Part shown: piece by piece, positions 1 through 7,572 of the stretch
Layout of the letters: every line of letters begins with the position of its first letter
Numbering within the stretch: position 1 is the stretch's first letter
Assembly: GCA_964530225.1 (NCBI GenBank)
Contig: CAZHBA010000109.1
Span: forward strand, 1 to 21,217
DNA length: 21,217 nt
Direction: 5' to 3'
From: CAZHBA01 sp964530225
Lineage (GTDB): Bacteria; Pseudomonadota; Alphaproteobacteria; UBA6615
Program-made: the position numbers and the translations under genes
Notes under the pieces: generated by a model
The model's database searches: none
What the model saw: only the letters and a program-made list of their open reading frames with translations
What the model was told of the DNA's origin: nothing

Positions 1-554
1 TCTCCAGCCGCCGGCAGATAGGGCACCAGCGAAAGATGGATGAACATTGCCTGGCGCGGGCCCAATTCGTTACCCAGTTGGCGGATCGCCTCAAGGAACG
101 GCAGGCTTTCGATGTCACCGACTGTGCCGCCGATCTCGCAAATAACGAAGTCCTCTCCGTACAAATCGGCGACGACGAATTTCTTGATGGCGTCGGTGAC
201 GTGGGGAATCACTTGTACGGTGCCGCCGAGATAGTCGCCACGCCGTTCATTGCCCAGGACTTCGGAATATATCCGCCCGGTTGTCACATTGTCGGACTTG
301 GTGGCGGCGACCCCGGTGAAGCGTTCATAGTGACCCAAATCCAGGTCGGTCTCCGCGCCGTCGTCGGTGACGTAGACCTCGCCATGCTCGATCGGACTCA
401 TGGTGCCGGGATCGATGTTGAGGTAGGGATCGAGCTTACGCACGCGCACGCGATACCCGCGCGCCTGCAACAGCGCACCGAGCGCGGCAGAGGCCAGTCC
501 TTTTCCTAGAGACGAAACAACGCCACCAGTGATGAAAATAAACCGAGTCGCCAT
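1..554 (-). CDS. pyrG: CTP synthase, N-terminal part (cut by window edge)
   Basis: CTP synthase converts UTP to CTP using ATP and glutamine, the last step of pyrimidine nucleotide synthesis in the cytosol. Only the first 184 codons are present; the gene starts at an ATG at 554 and stays open to base 1. The N-terminus is the typical amidoligase (synthetase) start: FIFITGGVVSSLGKG (P-loop region), then RKLDPYLNIDPGTMSPIEHGE, then ERFTG and the CEIGGTVGDIES segment that binds nucleotide and Mg. The glutaminase domain lies outside the window. An AAGGTAGGG stretch just upstream of the ATG serves as ribosome binding site. It lies downstream of tpiA and secG on the same strand, an arrangement common in alphaproteobacteria, but the secG terminator in between suggests pyrG has its own promoter in the roughly 100 bases before its start. 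Confidence 0.97.
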   Translation of the reverse strand, partial: MATRFIFITGGVVSSLGKGLASAALGALLQARGYRVRVRKLDPYLNIDPGTMSPIEHGEVYVTDDGAETDLDLGHYERFTGVAATKSDNVTTGRIYSEVLGNERRGDYLGGTVQVIPHVTDAIKKFVVADLYGEDFVICEIGGTVGDIESLPFLEAIRQLGNELGPRQAMFIHLSLVPYLPAAG

Positions 555-656
555 GACCCTACCTTGTACCTAATTTAGTGACGCGCGAACAAAGTAGTTT
601 TACCCACAATCTATTTTTTTGCGATTTGTTGCCGTGCGGCTTAGGGGGGGGTACGG

Positions 657-681
657 AAAAAGGCGGCACGGGTACCGCCTT
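657..681 (-). terminator. Rho-independent terminator after secG
   Basis: Read on the minus strand, a 9-bp stem (AAGGCGGTA / TGCCGCCTT, one G-U pair) with a 4-base loop runs directly into TTTTT. It begins 34 bases after the secG stop codon. The plus strand has no T run after the stem, so it acts for minus-strand transcription. It should end most tpiA-secG transcripts before pyrG. A run of eight C (minus strand, 644-651) lies just beyond it. Confidence 0.8.
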
Positions 682-715
682 GAACTTCGTCTTGTGCCAT
701 ATGATCCGGTTCCGG

Positions 716-1054
716 TCATTCGCCGGTTGGCACCGCCGGTTGGTTGGGCCGCATGGGCACCTGCTGCTGTGTCGCTCCACCACCGGCGGCGGGTTCTCCG
801 TCAATGATCGATACGGTACCGCCGGTGTTGCCGGCCAATATGGCCAAGACGATGCTGGTCAGAAAAAACGAGCCAGCCAGAACGCCGGTCGCACGGGTCA
901 GCAGATTGGCCGCGGCCCGTCCGCCAATCAGCCCGCCCATGCCACCGCCCGAACCACCGAGCCCGCCGAGGCCGCCCTCTGAGCGCTGGAGCAGCACGAC
1001 GGCAATCAGCGCGAGCGCCAAGAGCAAATGAATGACGAGGACGATTGCTTGCAT
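716..1054 (-). CDS. secG: Preprotein translocase subunit SecG
   Basis: SecG is the small non-essential subunit of the SecYEG inner-membrane channel and assists SecA-driven protein export. The 112-residue product has the family layout: a first membrane helix at about residues 3-22 (LVIHLLLALALIAVVLLQRSEGG), a Gly-rich cytoplasmic loop of repeated GGL/GGS/GGM at about 25-45, a second helix at about 54-74, and a polar Pro/Gln-rich tail. The loop motif LLQRSEGGLGG is characteristic of SecG. The ATG at 1052-1054 is preceded by a modest purine-rich ribosome site. It lies 125 bases downstream of tpiA on the same strand and is followed by a clear terminator. Length and composition are normal for alphaproteobacteria. 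Confidence 0.95.
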   Translation of the reverse strand: MQAIVLVIHLLLALALIAVVLLQRSEGGLGGLGGSGGGMGGLIGGRAAANLLTRATGVLAGSFFLTSIVLAILAGNTGGTVSIIDGEPAAGGGATQQQVPMRPNQPAVPTGE

Positions 1055-1119
1055 TACCCACTCTTACCGCGCATTTTCGGGCGAACCCGGCTATGCGCAT
1101 GAGATGGTACAGTTCTGCG

Positions 1120-1175
1120 GATATTTAATGCCTTGAGCGCTGTAATTCCAGTGCTAAACGCATTCCTTAAATATC
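1120..1175. other. Long imperfect hairpin between tpiA and secG
   Basis: A 9-bp perfect arm pair (GATATTTAA at 1120-1128, TTAAATATC at 1167-1175) encloses TGC/GCA (1129-1131, 1160-1162) and a 7-bp inner stem AGCGCTG/CAGTGCT (1136-1142, 1149-1155, one G-U) with a 6-base loop. The outer arm ends 4 bases after the tpiA stop. No T run follows on either strand, so it is not a classic terminator. It could stabilise the 3' end of tpiA mRNA, be an RNA-processing site, or be chance. Confidence 0.45.
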
Positions 1176-1179
1176 GGGC

Positions 1180-1944
1180 TTAATTAATGGCCACCGCGGC
1201 GATGGCACAAAAGTCACTCGCCTTGAGGCTGGCACCACCAATGAGCCCGCCATGAACATTGTCGATGGCCAGGATCGAAGCAGCATTTTCCAGCTTCATA
1301 GAGCCCCCGTAGAGCAGGCGAATCTGGTCGGCAGCCGGTCCCACCCGCTGTAGTAGATCGGTGTGAATATGGTTATGTACGGCCGCGATTTCGTCTTTTG
1401 CCGGCGTCCGCCCGGTGCCGATCGCCCATACTGGTTCGTAGGCGACGACCATATTGGCGCCGGTGAGCCCGGCCGGTGGCAGTGAACAATTGAGCTGGGT
1501 GCTTAAAACGTCAAGGGTTTGGCCAGCGTCGCGCTGGGCCTCGGTTTCGCCGATGCAGACGATGGCGACGAGCCCCGCTCCGAAGGCAGCAGCTACTTTG
1601 GCTTGTACCATGGCGTCGGATTCGCCTAGGCCATGCCGACGCTCAGAGTGGCCCAATATTACATAGGTGGCGCCGGCATCGGTCAACATCGTGGCGCTGA
1701 TATCGCCGGTAAAAGCGCCGCTGTCCTCAGCGTGACAATTCTGGCCGCCAATGGCGACCTGGCTGCCTCTGAGCTGATCGGCGACGGTCTGCAATATCGT
1801 TGCCGGCGGACAAACCAACAGATCGCAGGTATTGGCGTCCATCGATGCCGCGTAACCGCTAATTTCGCCGGCCAACTCCCGCCCCTCGGCGGCTAATTTG
1901 TTCATTTTCCAATTGCCGGCGATTAATTTTCGCAAGCTTGCCAT
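1180..1944 (-). CDS. tpiA: Triosephosphate isomerase
   Basis: Interconverts dihydroxyacetone phosphate and glyceraldehyde 3-phosphate in cytosolic glycolysis and gluconeogenesis; acts as a TIM-barrel dimer. The 254-residue product is normal family length. Catalytic residues are visible: Lys13 in GNWKMN, His99 in VILGHSERR, Glu170 in AYEPVWAIGTGRTP, the last also being the flexible loop 6. Phosphate-binding YGGS (212-215) and GLIGGASL (233-240) are intact. The reading frame stays open further upstream, but the ATG at 1942-1944 gives the family N-terminus (ASLRKLIAGNWKMN) and is preceded by GGTGAG at suitable spacing, so the longer frame is rejected. It is divergent from ppiD across 198 bases and is followed by secG on the same strand. 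Confidence 0.97.
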   Translation of the reverse strand: MASLRKLIAGNWKMNKLAAEGRELAGEISGYAASMDANTCDLLVCPPATILQTVADQLRGSQVAIGGQNCHAEDSGAFTGDISATMLTDAGATYVILGHSERRHGLGESDAMVQAKVAAAFGAGLVAIVCIGETEAQRDAGQTLDVLSTQLNCSLPPAGLTGANMVVAYEPVWAIGTGRTPAKDEIAAVHNHIHTDLLQRVGPAADQIRLLYGGSMKLENAASILAIDNVHGGLIGGASLKASDFCAIAAVAIN

Positions 1945-2042
1945 GATCTCACCAAAAAATTGCCTTTTACTTAGCGACAAATTCGCCAAACTAGGCTCTA
2001 CCACAGCCGTCGCCGATGGCCAATGTCTGGTGGCGCTACGCT

Positions 2043-2060
2043 GGCAGGCGATCGCTTGCC
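2043..2060. repeat. 18-bp near-perfect palindrome in tpiA-ppiD divergent region
   Basis: GGCAGGCGATCGCTTGCC reads the same on both strands except for one symmetric mismatch pair, and is centred on GCGATCGC. It lies 98 bases upstream of tpiA and 82 bases upstream of ppiD, where an operator could serve either gene. No regulator for it is known to me, and such GC-rich palindromes also arise by chance. Confidence 0.35.
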
Positions 2061-2142
2061 GGTGTATGTCGCCATTACTATGATGCGCCGCCATGCGTAA
2101 TCGGTCCATATTTTGTGCCGCACGTGAAGGGAAAAGGTAGTT

Positions 2143-4032
2143 ATGCTCGAAACTCTCCGCCGAATATCAAAAGGCTGGATCATGAAGACGATTCTAGGTG
2201 TCCTCGCCCTGACCTTCGTCGTTTTCTTCGGTTCCAGCAATTTCGGTGGCGGTCACAGTGGCCGTAATACCAACGCTGTCGTCGAAGTCGCCGATGTCGA
2301 TTACTCCCTGAACCAGGTCGGCCGGGAGTTCAATGTCCAGATACAGCAGATATCCCAGGCCAGCGGCCAACAAATTGACCCGCAGTCGCCAATCGCCGCG
2401 AGTGTACTCGAACAAGCTATCAACACGCTGGTCACGAGGTCCCTCTACGACGTGGCAGCGCGTGATCTAGGAGTGTCGACATCGGATACCGCTGTGCAAG
2501 AGGCGGTCCGCCATATCCAGGCCTTCCAGGGGTCGGGCGGTGGGTTCGACAAGTCTTTGTTCACTGGATATTTGCGGCAGGCGGGATTGAGTGAAGGACA
2601 ATTCGTCGCCGGTGTCCGCGAGGATTTGCAGCGCAGCCAGTATCTGGGAGCTTTGCGCGCGGGTATCACAGTGCCCAACGCGATGCTGGACGCGTTCTAT
2701 AAGTACCGTGCCGAGCAACGGGTCGCCGAACTGGTTACCGTAAGCACGGCAATAATCACTGGCTTGAATGCGCCCGATGAAGTCCAATTGTCGAAATATT
2801 ACGAAGAAAATAAGGGGTTCTTCCAGGCCCCCGAATACCGCCAGGCAACCATGGCCCGCCTGACGGTAGCGGCACTTGCAGCCAAAACGGCTGTCGACGA
2901 CGAAGAGATTTCTGAGACCTATGCCGACCGCCTAGAGCTGTTTCAGCTGACCGAGCGCCGAGAAATTCTGCAGGGCATTTTCCTCGATCAGGAGAGAGCC
3001 GATAAGGCGGCAACGATGATCGCCAGCGGACGCCCGTTCGCAGAAGCCGTTGAAGAAGTCAGCGGTTTTTTGCCGGTGCCGTTGGGTACGTTGCAACGCT
3101 CTGAGATATTGGTGCCCGAAATAGCCGAAGCTGCTTTTTCCGCCGCAGCCGGCACAGTCGCCGGTCCTATCGAAAGCCCCCTCGGCTGGCAATTGCTGTC
3201 AATCGTCTCGGTACTACCTGAGGAAACCAGGCCACTTAAAGACGTAGCCGACGATCTGCGGCGAGCGATCGCCTTGGAACAGGCGCGCGACGATATTTTC
3301 GATATCCTTGATGCTGTCGAGGATGGGCTCGCGGCGGGCTCGACCCTTGAGAAAGTGACCCGCGAAAACGACCTGGAGGTGCAGCGCCTCGAGGATTTCA
3401 ACGCTAGAGGCGGCATGCGCAACGGCGAAACTCTGCCGGCCGAACCGCTGGCCGAAGTCGTCAATGCGGTGTTTACAACCGCCCAGGGCGAAGTCGGCGA
3501 CGTTGTCAAAACTGAAGACGGTGGGTTCTTCATCGCCCGGGTCGACGCCATTACGCCGCCGCAAATTGAACCCCTGGACCGGATACGCGATCGGGTGACG
3601 ACCGCTTGGTTGGACAGCGAGCGGCTGAGGCTCGCCATCGAGCGCGCCACCGAATTGGCCGTGCGCGCGCGTACTGGCGCCAGCCTTGAGAAATTGGCTG
3701 CGGAAATTGAGGCAAAGTTTGAAACCACCCAACCCTTCGACCGAACGGGGCTGGGATCGACGGTTTCAGGCGCGTTGATCACGCCGATATTCGCCGCCAA
3801 GGAAGGTGATGTAGTCCAGGCACAAATACAAAACGGTGCCGGAGTTGCACGGCTGGTGGAGATCCGCAAGGTCAGCGATGAAGGCGACGAGTTCGTGCGC
3901 GACAATTTGCGCACCCAGCTCACCAATGGGTTTAACCGCGACATAGCGCAGCAACTTACCGCAACACTTCGCGATCGTTACTCCGTCGATATCGACCGCG
4001 GCGCGATCGAGCAAAATTTGCTGCCGCAATGA
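2143..4032 (+). CDS. ppiD: Membrane-anchored SurA/PpiD-type peptidyl-prolyl isomerase (foldase)
   Basis: Periplasmic chaperone with a parvulin-like domain, anchored in the inner membrane, thought to help newly exported proteins leave the Sec channel. The 629-residue product has a short cytoplasmic N-terminus, one membrane helix at about residues 13-30, a SurA_N-like chaperone region at about 45-175, a rotamase-like segment at about 272-358 (EILQGIFLDQE through SPLGWQLLSI), and a long helical C-terminal part that resembles a second, degenerate rotamase unit. The size matches PpiD (about 620-630). The prolyl-isomerase site of PpiD proteins is often inactive and I cannot judge activity here. The ATG is preceded by AAAAGG. 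The stop codon overlaps the trpE start (ATGA), so both are translated from one message. ppiD next to trp genes is a recurrent alphaproteobacterial order. Confidence 0.9.
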   Translation: MLETLRRISKGWIMKTILGVLALTFVVFFGSSNFGGGHSGRNTNAVVEVADVDYSLNQVGREFNVQIQQISQASGQQIDPQSPIAASVLEQAINTLVTRSLYDVAARDLGVSTSDTAVQEAVRHIQAFQGSGGGFDKSLFTGYLRQAGLSEGQFVAGVREDLQRSQYLGALRAGITVPNAMLDAFYKYRAEQRVAELVTVSTAIITGLNAPDEVQLSKYYEENKGFFQAPEYRQATMARLTVAALAAKTAVDDEEISETYADRLELFQLTERREILQGIFLDQERADKAATMIASGRPFAEAVEEVSGFLPVPLGTLQRSEILVPEIAEAAFSAAAGTVAGPIESPLGWQLLSIVSVLPEETRPLKDVADDLRRAIALEQARDDIFDILDAVEDGLAAGSTLEKVTRENDLEVQRLEDFNARGGMRNGETLPAEPLAEVVNAVFTTAQGEVGDVVKTEDGGFFIARVDAITPPQIEPLDRIRDRVTTAWLDSERLRLAIERATELAVRARTGASLEKLAAEIEAKFETTQPFDRTGLGSTVSGALITPIFAAKEGDVVQAQIQNGAGVARLVEIRKVSDEGDEFVRDNLRTQLTNGFNRDIAQQLTATLRDRYSVDIDRGAIEQNLLPQ

Positions 4033-5537
4033 CCTTATTCCCGACCGCTGCCAGCTTTGCCAAGACTTATGCGGACGGGCGGCCACAGGTTGTTTGGACT
4101 GAATTGGTCGCCGATTTGGAAACGCCTGTCTCGGCGATGCTGAAGCTGGCTGCAGGCCAGCGCTATAGCTTTCTGCTCGAATCAGTTGAGGGCGGCGCAG
4201 TGCGCGGCCGCTATTCGGTCCTCGGTCTCGATCCCGACATAGTGTGGCGATGCGTTGGCGAAAACGCCGAGGTGGCACACCTAGCATCTGGCGAAGCCGG
4301 CGATTTTCAGCCCTGCGGCGAAACCAGCCTGACCGCGCTTGCTTCATTGATTGCGGAAACCCAATTCTCATTGCCCGATGGGATGCCGCCATCGGCGGTC
4401 GGGCTGTTCGGCTATATGAGCTACGACATGGTGCGCCTGATGGAACACCTGCCCGACGCCAACCCAGACGTGATCGGTATTCCCGATGCGATCTTTATTC
4501 GTCCCAAGGTCACCGTCGTCTTCGATAATGTTACCGACAAGATGACCCTAGTGACACCGGTTTGGCCCGAGCAGGATCTCGATACCAACACCACCTATGC
4601 GGCGGCCGGCGCGCGCCTGGATGCGGTCATCGCCAGCCTCGGCAACAGTGTGCCGGGTGGCCAGTTGGCGTCAAACGCCGTGCCCGACCTGGCCGAGCCG
4701 GTGTCTAACACCACGCGCGCGGCTTACCACGATATGGTCGAACAGGCAAAGGAGTACATCCGCGCCGGCGACATCTTCCAAGTGGTGCCGTCGCAGCGCT
4801 TCAGCCTGCCGTTGAGCGCGACGCCGATGGCGTTGTATCGCGCGCTACGGCGGCTCAACCCCTCGCCGTTCCTGTTTATCGTCAACATGGACGGATTTTC
4901 TCTGGTCGGCTCGAGCCCTGAAATCCTCGTGCGGCTGCGCGACGATACGGTGACAGTGCGGCCCATCGCAGGCACCCGCCCACGCGGCGCAACACCAGAT
5001 GAGGACGCGGCGCTGGCCGATGAACTGCTCGCCGACCCCAAGGAGCAAGCCGAGCATCTGATGCTTCTCGACCTAGGGCGCAACGATGTCGGCCGGGTCA
5101 CCGAGATCGGCAGCGTCGAAGTGACGGAAGATTTCAAGGTCGAACGCTACAGCCATGTCATGCATATCGTTTCCAACGTGCAAGGCCGGCTGAAGTCGGC
5201 CCTGACCGGACTCGAGGCACTGGTCGCCGGCTTTCCCGCTGGCACGGTCTCGGGCGCACCGAAAATTCGCGCCATGGAAATCATCGACGAACTGGAGGGT
5301 GAACGCCGCAGCTTTTACGCCGGCGCCGTAGGCTATTTCGGCACCAACGGCGATATGGATACCTGCATCGCGCTCCGCACCGCATTGGTGCGCGACGGTA
5401 CCATGTACGTACAGGCCGGCGGCGGCATCGTCGCCGACAGTGATCCTGAGGCGGAATATCAAGAAAGCTGCAACAAGGCGAAGGCGCTCTTGCGCGCCGC
5501 CGCCGAGGCATCGCGCTACTCCAACACGTCGGGTTAG
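4029..5537 (+). CDS. trpE: Anthranilate synthase component I
   Basis: Converts chorismate to anthranilate, using ammonia supplied by TrpG; first committed step of tryptophan synthesis. The 502-residue product is normal for stand-alone TrpE and is not fused to TrpG as in many rhizobia. Visible: the LLES motif (residues 49-52) of the tryptophan feedback site, GYMSYDMVR, FQVVPSQRFS, SPEILVRL, PIAGTRPRG, DLGRNDVGRV, HIVSNVQG and the chorismate-binding GTVSGAPKIRAMEIIDELE. The start overlaps the ppiD stop by four bases (ATGA), so there is no room for an upstream trp leader peptide at this gene, and feedback inhibition via LLES is the evident control. A candidate terminator lies at 5725-5756. The partner trpG begins only at 6943, beyond a pseudogene on the opposite strand. 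Confidence 0.97.
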   Translation: MTLFPTAASFAKTYADGRPQVVWTELVADLETPVSAMLKLAAGQRYSFLLESVEGGAVRGRYSVLGLDPDIVWRCVGENAEVAHLASGEAGDFQPCGETSLTALASLIAETQFSLPDGMPPSAVGLFGYMSYDMVRLMEHLPDANPDVIGIPDAIFIRPKVTVVFDNVTDKMTLVTPVWPEQDLDTNTTYAAAGARLDAVIASLGNSVPGGQLASNAVPDLAEPVSNTTRAAYHDMVEQAKEYIRAGDIFQVVPSQRFSLPLSATPMALYRALRRLNPSPFLFIVNMDGFSLVGSSPEILVRLRDDTVTVRPIAGTRPRGATPDEDAALADELLADPKEQAEHLMLLDLGRNDVGRVTEIGSVEVTEDFKVERYSHVMHIVSNVQGRLKSALTGLEALVAGFPAGTVSGAPKIRAMEIIDELEGERRSFYAGAVGYFGTNGDMDTCIALRTALVRDGTMYVQAGGGIVADSDPEAEYQESCNKAKALLRAAAEASRYSNTSG

Positions 5538-5590
5538 GCCTGACCTTAGACGGCAGTCGCTATCCTGGCCAGGCGAAGCTTTGCGCTGAC

Positions 5591-5635
5591 CGTACAAAGG
5601 CGGCGGCAGCGGATGTAAACCGCCGTCCGGGTACG
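5591..5635. other. Nested inverted repeat downstream of trpE
   Basis: Outer arms CGTAC (5591-5595) / GTACG (5631-5635) and inner arms CGGCGG (5601-5606) / CCGCCG (5620-5625) are arranged symmetrically around a 13-base loop, with unpaired 5-base internal segments. There is no T run. It may be a 3'-end stabilising structure; its meaning is uncertain. The remaining sequence from 5538 to 5724 shows no gene. Confidence 0.3.
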
Positions 5636-5724
5636 AAGAGCAGGCAAATCGTGCGCTCGATGACAGGGTCGTCGAAATTCCCAATCTAACGCCGTAAATA
5701 CCGCGGTAAATTAATCCCACCAGC

Positions 5725-5756
5725 AGGGGCTTGACAACATTTGTTAGGCCCTTTTT
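5725..5756 (+). terminator. Candidate terminator after trpE
   Basis: AGGG (5725-5728) can pair with CCCT (5749-5752) and ACAA with TTGT around a CAT loop, with mismatches between the two stems; TTTTT (5752-5756) follows. The structure is weaker than the secG terminator. It sits between the trpE stop and the 3' end of the convergent pseudogene, where a terminator would be expected. Confidence 0.45.
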
Positions 5757-5758
5757 GT

Positions 5759-6706
5759 TCACTGCTCGGCTTCCAGTCCGGCTTCATCCGTCCGTGGTCC
5801 TGTGCCGGCAACAGCAGTCAGCGGCACGACAGCAAATCCCCGCGCTTTCTCGTCAGGCAGCCATTCTTCTAGCGCGCCCAGGGTGACGTCCTTGGGGTGA
5901 CCAATGGCGATGGCGAAGCCGTTCTGCCGCGCCAGATCTTGACGCGCACTAGCGCAGTGCGCACGGCGTTGGGCAAAATATCGTAATCTGGAAATACGTT
6001 GCGCTTGACGCCGGGAACGCCAAAAGTCCGGGCTACCGCAAGCACCTAGGTTTCGCTACTGGTGCGGCTATCGAGGAACATCAGGCAGCGCCGTTTCAAT
6101 GCCGCCATCACCGACGCCAACGCCGACGGGTCACCCGTGAGCCTGCTGCCCATATGATTGTTGATGTCGACATAACCGGTAAACTGCGACAAATTCCATT
6201 CGAGACAGCGCGAAAATTCCGCCGATGGCAAGCCGATGACTAAGGCATTGGGACCGGGGTTTTCATTGGGATTGCTGCTCCATGGGCAGGTGGACAATCA
6301 ATTCATGGCCGGCGCGGCGCGCGTGCGCCGCCTGATCGCGGCCATCGTCGGCGTAGGCCATGAGGGCGATGGTTGCCGGCGCCAGCAGCGCTGTAGCGCG
6401 CCGCGACCGGGAACGGTCGAGCCCGACATCGTCGATCACCACGGCGATCATTGGCTGGCCATCGGAAACCACCGCAACGACTGCGTTTTTTTAAACAGGC
6501 CTAGGCTGCGGACAGCCGGGCGCCGAGGCCTCCAGACGAACCGTGATAAAAAGACCTACACCCACCACCAGGGCGGCCAGAGCCTGGCACGCCCGTAGCC
6601 ACCCGCCCGCCCGGCTGCCGCCAAAATCCAGTTGGAGCTTTGGCCGGTTGGCGTTTGCGGCGCGATTGCCTGAGCCGTCGTTGAATGCGTGCGAGAGGCC
6701 TCGGAT
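5759..6706 (-). pseudogene. Decayed divergent polysaccharide deacetylase (YibQ-like)
   Basis: Minus-strand pieces in different frames line up with one divergent polysaccharide deacetylase (NodB-fold hydrolase, envelope-associated, substrate unknown). In order: an N-terminal membrane helix (ACQALAALVVGVGLFIT, about 6540-6595), an in-frame TAA (6491-6493), then MIAVVIDDVGLD ... GHELIVHLPMEQ, a frameshift near 6263-6285, ENPGPNALVIGLP ... YVDINNHMGSRLT ... FLDSRTSSET, an in-frame TAG (6046-6048), FGVPGVKRNVF, a second frameshift near 5930-5960, and a C-terminus with FAIAIGHPKDVTLGALEEWL ending in TGA at 5759-5761. The metal-site Asp pair, HLPMEP-like, NNHMGSR and IGHP motifs are all recognisable, so the original gene was near full length. 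Four separate lesions make a real pseudogene more likely than a sequencing error. The frame is open from 6706; the original start is uncertain. Confidence 0.85.
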
Positions 6707-6871
6707 TCAACTGAAATCGGCCGTTTTCTCCAGCAGGAAATTGTATTTGCGGAATTCGCTTACTGGTGTTGGACCGTAATAGAGTGTGGCAATGGGGCTC
6801 GGTTATGACAGATTCGAACAGGCGAGTTTGGAATTCCTCTCCGCGGTTTACTTTCCTGACTGTAATATCGC

Positions 6872-6880
6872 TGATATAAG
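6872..6880 (+). promoter_or_regulatory. Candidate extended -10 promoter for trpGDC-moaC-moeA
   Basis: TGA-TATAAG fits an extended -10 element (TGnTATAAT) 62 bases before the trpG ATG; no good -35 is seen. It overlaps a small dyad ATATC-GCT-GATAT (6865-6877), which could be an operator. A separate promoter is needed somewhere in 6707-6942 because the pseudogene and a candidate terminator separate trpG from trpE. Nothing else is identified in this 236-base interval. Confidence 0.3.
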
Positions 6881-6942
6881 TCGGCTCCATGACGCGTCTC
6901 GTCTTGTGTTGTATTATTAGAAATAACACGTAACTATTTGAT

Positions 6943-7572
6943 ATGTTTTTGCTAATTGATAATTACGATAGCTTCACCTACAACTTGGTTCACTATTTGG
7001 GTGAACTGGGGATCGAGGTCGTGGTGCGGCGTAACGACGCCATCAGCGTCGACGATGCTGTCACTATGGCGCCCGAGGCTATCGTCATTTCACCGGGGCC
7101 GGGCGTTCCCGACGACACTGGCATCTGCCTCGATCTGGTGGCACGTGCAGCGAACGAAAAACTGCCTGTTTTCGGCGTGTGCCTGGGCCACCAGGTGATC
7201 GGTCAGGCGTTCGGCGGCAAGATCGTCCGCGCACCGGTGCCGATGCACGGTAAGGCCGATGAAATCCGCCACAAGGGTACGGACGTGTTTCACGGCCTGC
7301 CCAACCCCCTCGTCGCTACCCGCTATCATTCTCTGGTCGTCGACACCGATACGTTGCCCGACGCGCTAGCGGTCACGGCGCAAACCGCCGACGGATTAAT
7401 CATGGGTTTGGCCCACAAGGAACTGCCGGTCCACGGCGTCCAGTTTCACCCTGAAAGCATCGCCACGGCGGCCGGCCACGATCTGCTGGCCAATTTTATC
7501 GAGCTGGCAACGGGCAAACCGGTCGAAGGCTACGGTATCAAAAGCAAGGCCGGGGAAATGGTGGCGCTATGA
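6943..7572 (+). CDS. trpG: Anthranilate synthase component II (glutamine amidotransferase)
   Basis: Class I glutamine amidotransferase that releases ammonia from glutamine for TrpE. The 209-residue product shows the usual order: DNYDSFTYNLVHYLGELG at the N-terminus, SPGPGVPDDTG (50-60), the nucleophile Cys80 in VFGVCLGHQ, the HGKADEI region, and the catalytic His169 and Glu171 in HGVQFHPES. The family can also serve p-aminobenzoate synthesis (PabA), and a dual role is possible, but its position heading trpDC favours TrpG. The ATG at 6943 gives the family N-terminus; the upstream ribosome site is weak. The stop overlaps the trpD start (ATGA). It is the first gene of the downstream transcription unit. 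Confidence 0.96.
   Translation: MFLLIDNYDSFTYNLVHYLGELGIEVVVRRNDAISVDDAVTMAPEAIVISPGPGVPDDTGICLDLVARAANEKLPVFGVCLGHQVIGQAFGGKIVRAPVPMHGKADEIRHKGTDVFHGLPNPLVATRYHSLVVDTDTLPDALAVTAQTADGLIMGLAHKELPVHGVQFHPESIATAAGHDLLANFIELATGKPVEGYGIKSKAGEMVAL

Noticed and set aside
644..651. Run of eight C (minus strand) before pyrG, as a possible slippage-based CTP attenuator like that of Bacillus pyrG
   Set aside because: The known mechanism needs extra G at the transcript start pairing with a downstream terminator; here the only terminator lies upstream of the run and fits secG.
1945..2109. N-terminal extension of tpiA by 55 codons
   Set aside because: The added residues do not resemble the family, and the internal ATG at 1944 has a ribosome site and the exact family start.
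2988..3944. Long open minus-strand frames inside ppiD, and similar ones opposite trpE, trpD, moeA and gltX
   Set aside because: They are antisense shadows of high-GC genes: Ser/Arg-rich, without motifs, and overlapped by well-supported proteins.
6752..6805. A frame with TGG-TGT-TGG upstream of trpG that could be a trp attenuator leader
   Set aside because: It has no plausible start codon or ribosome site, only two Trp codons, and no paired terminator/antiterminator follows before trpG.
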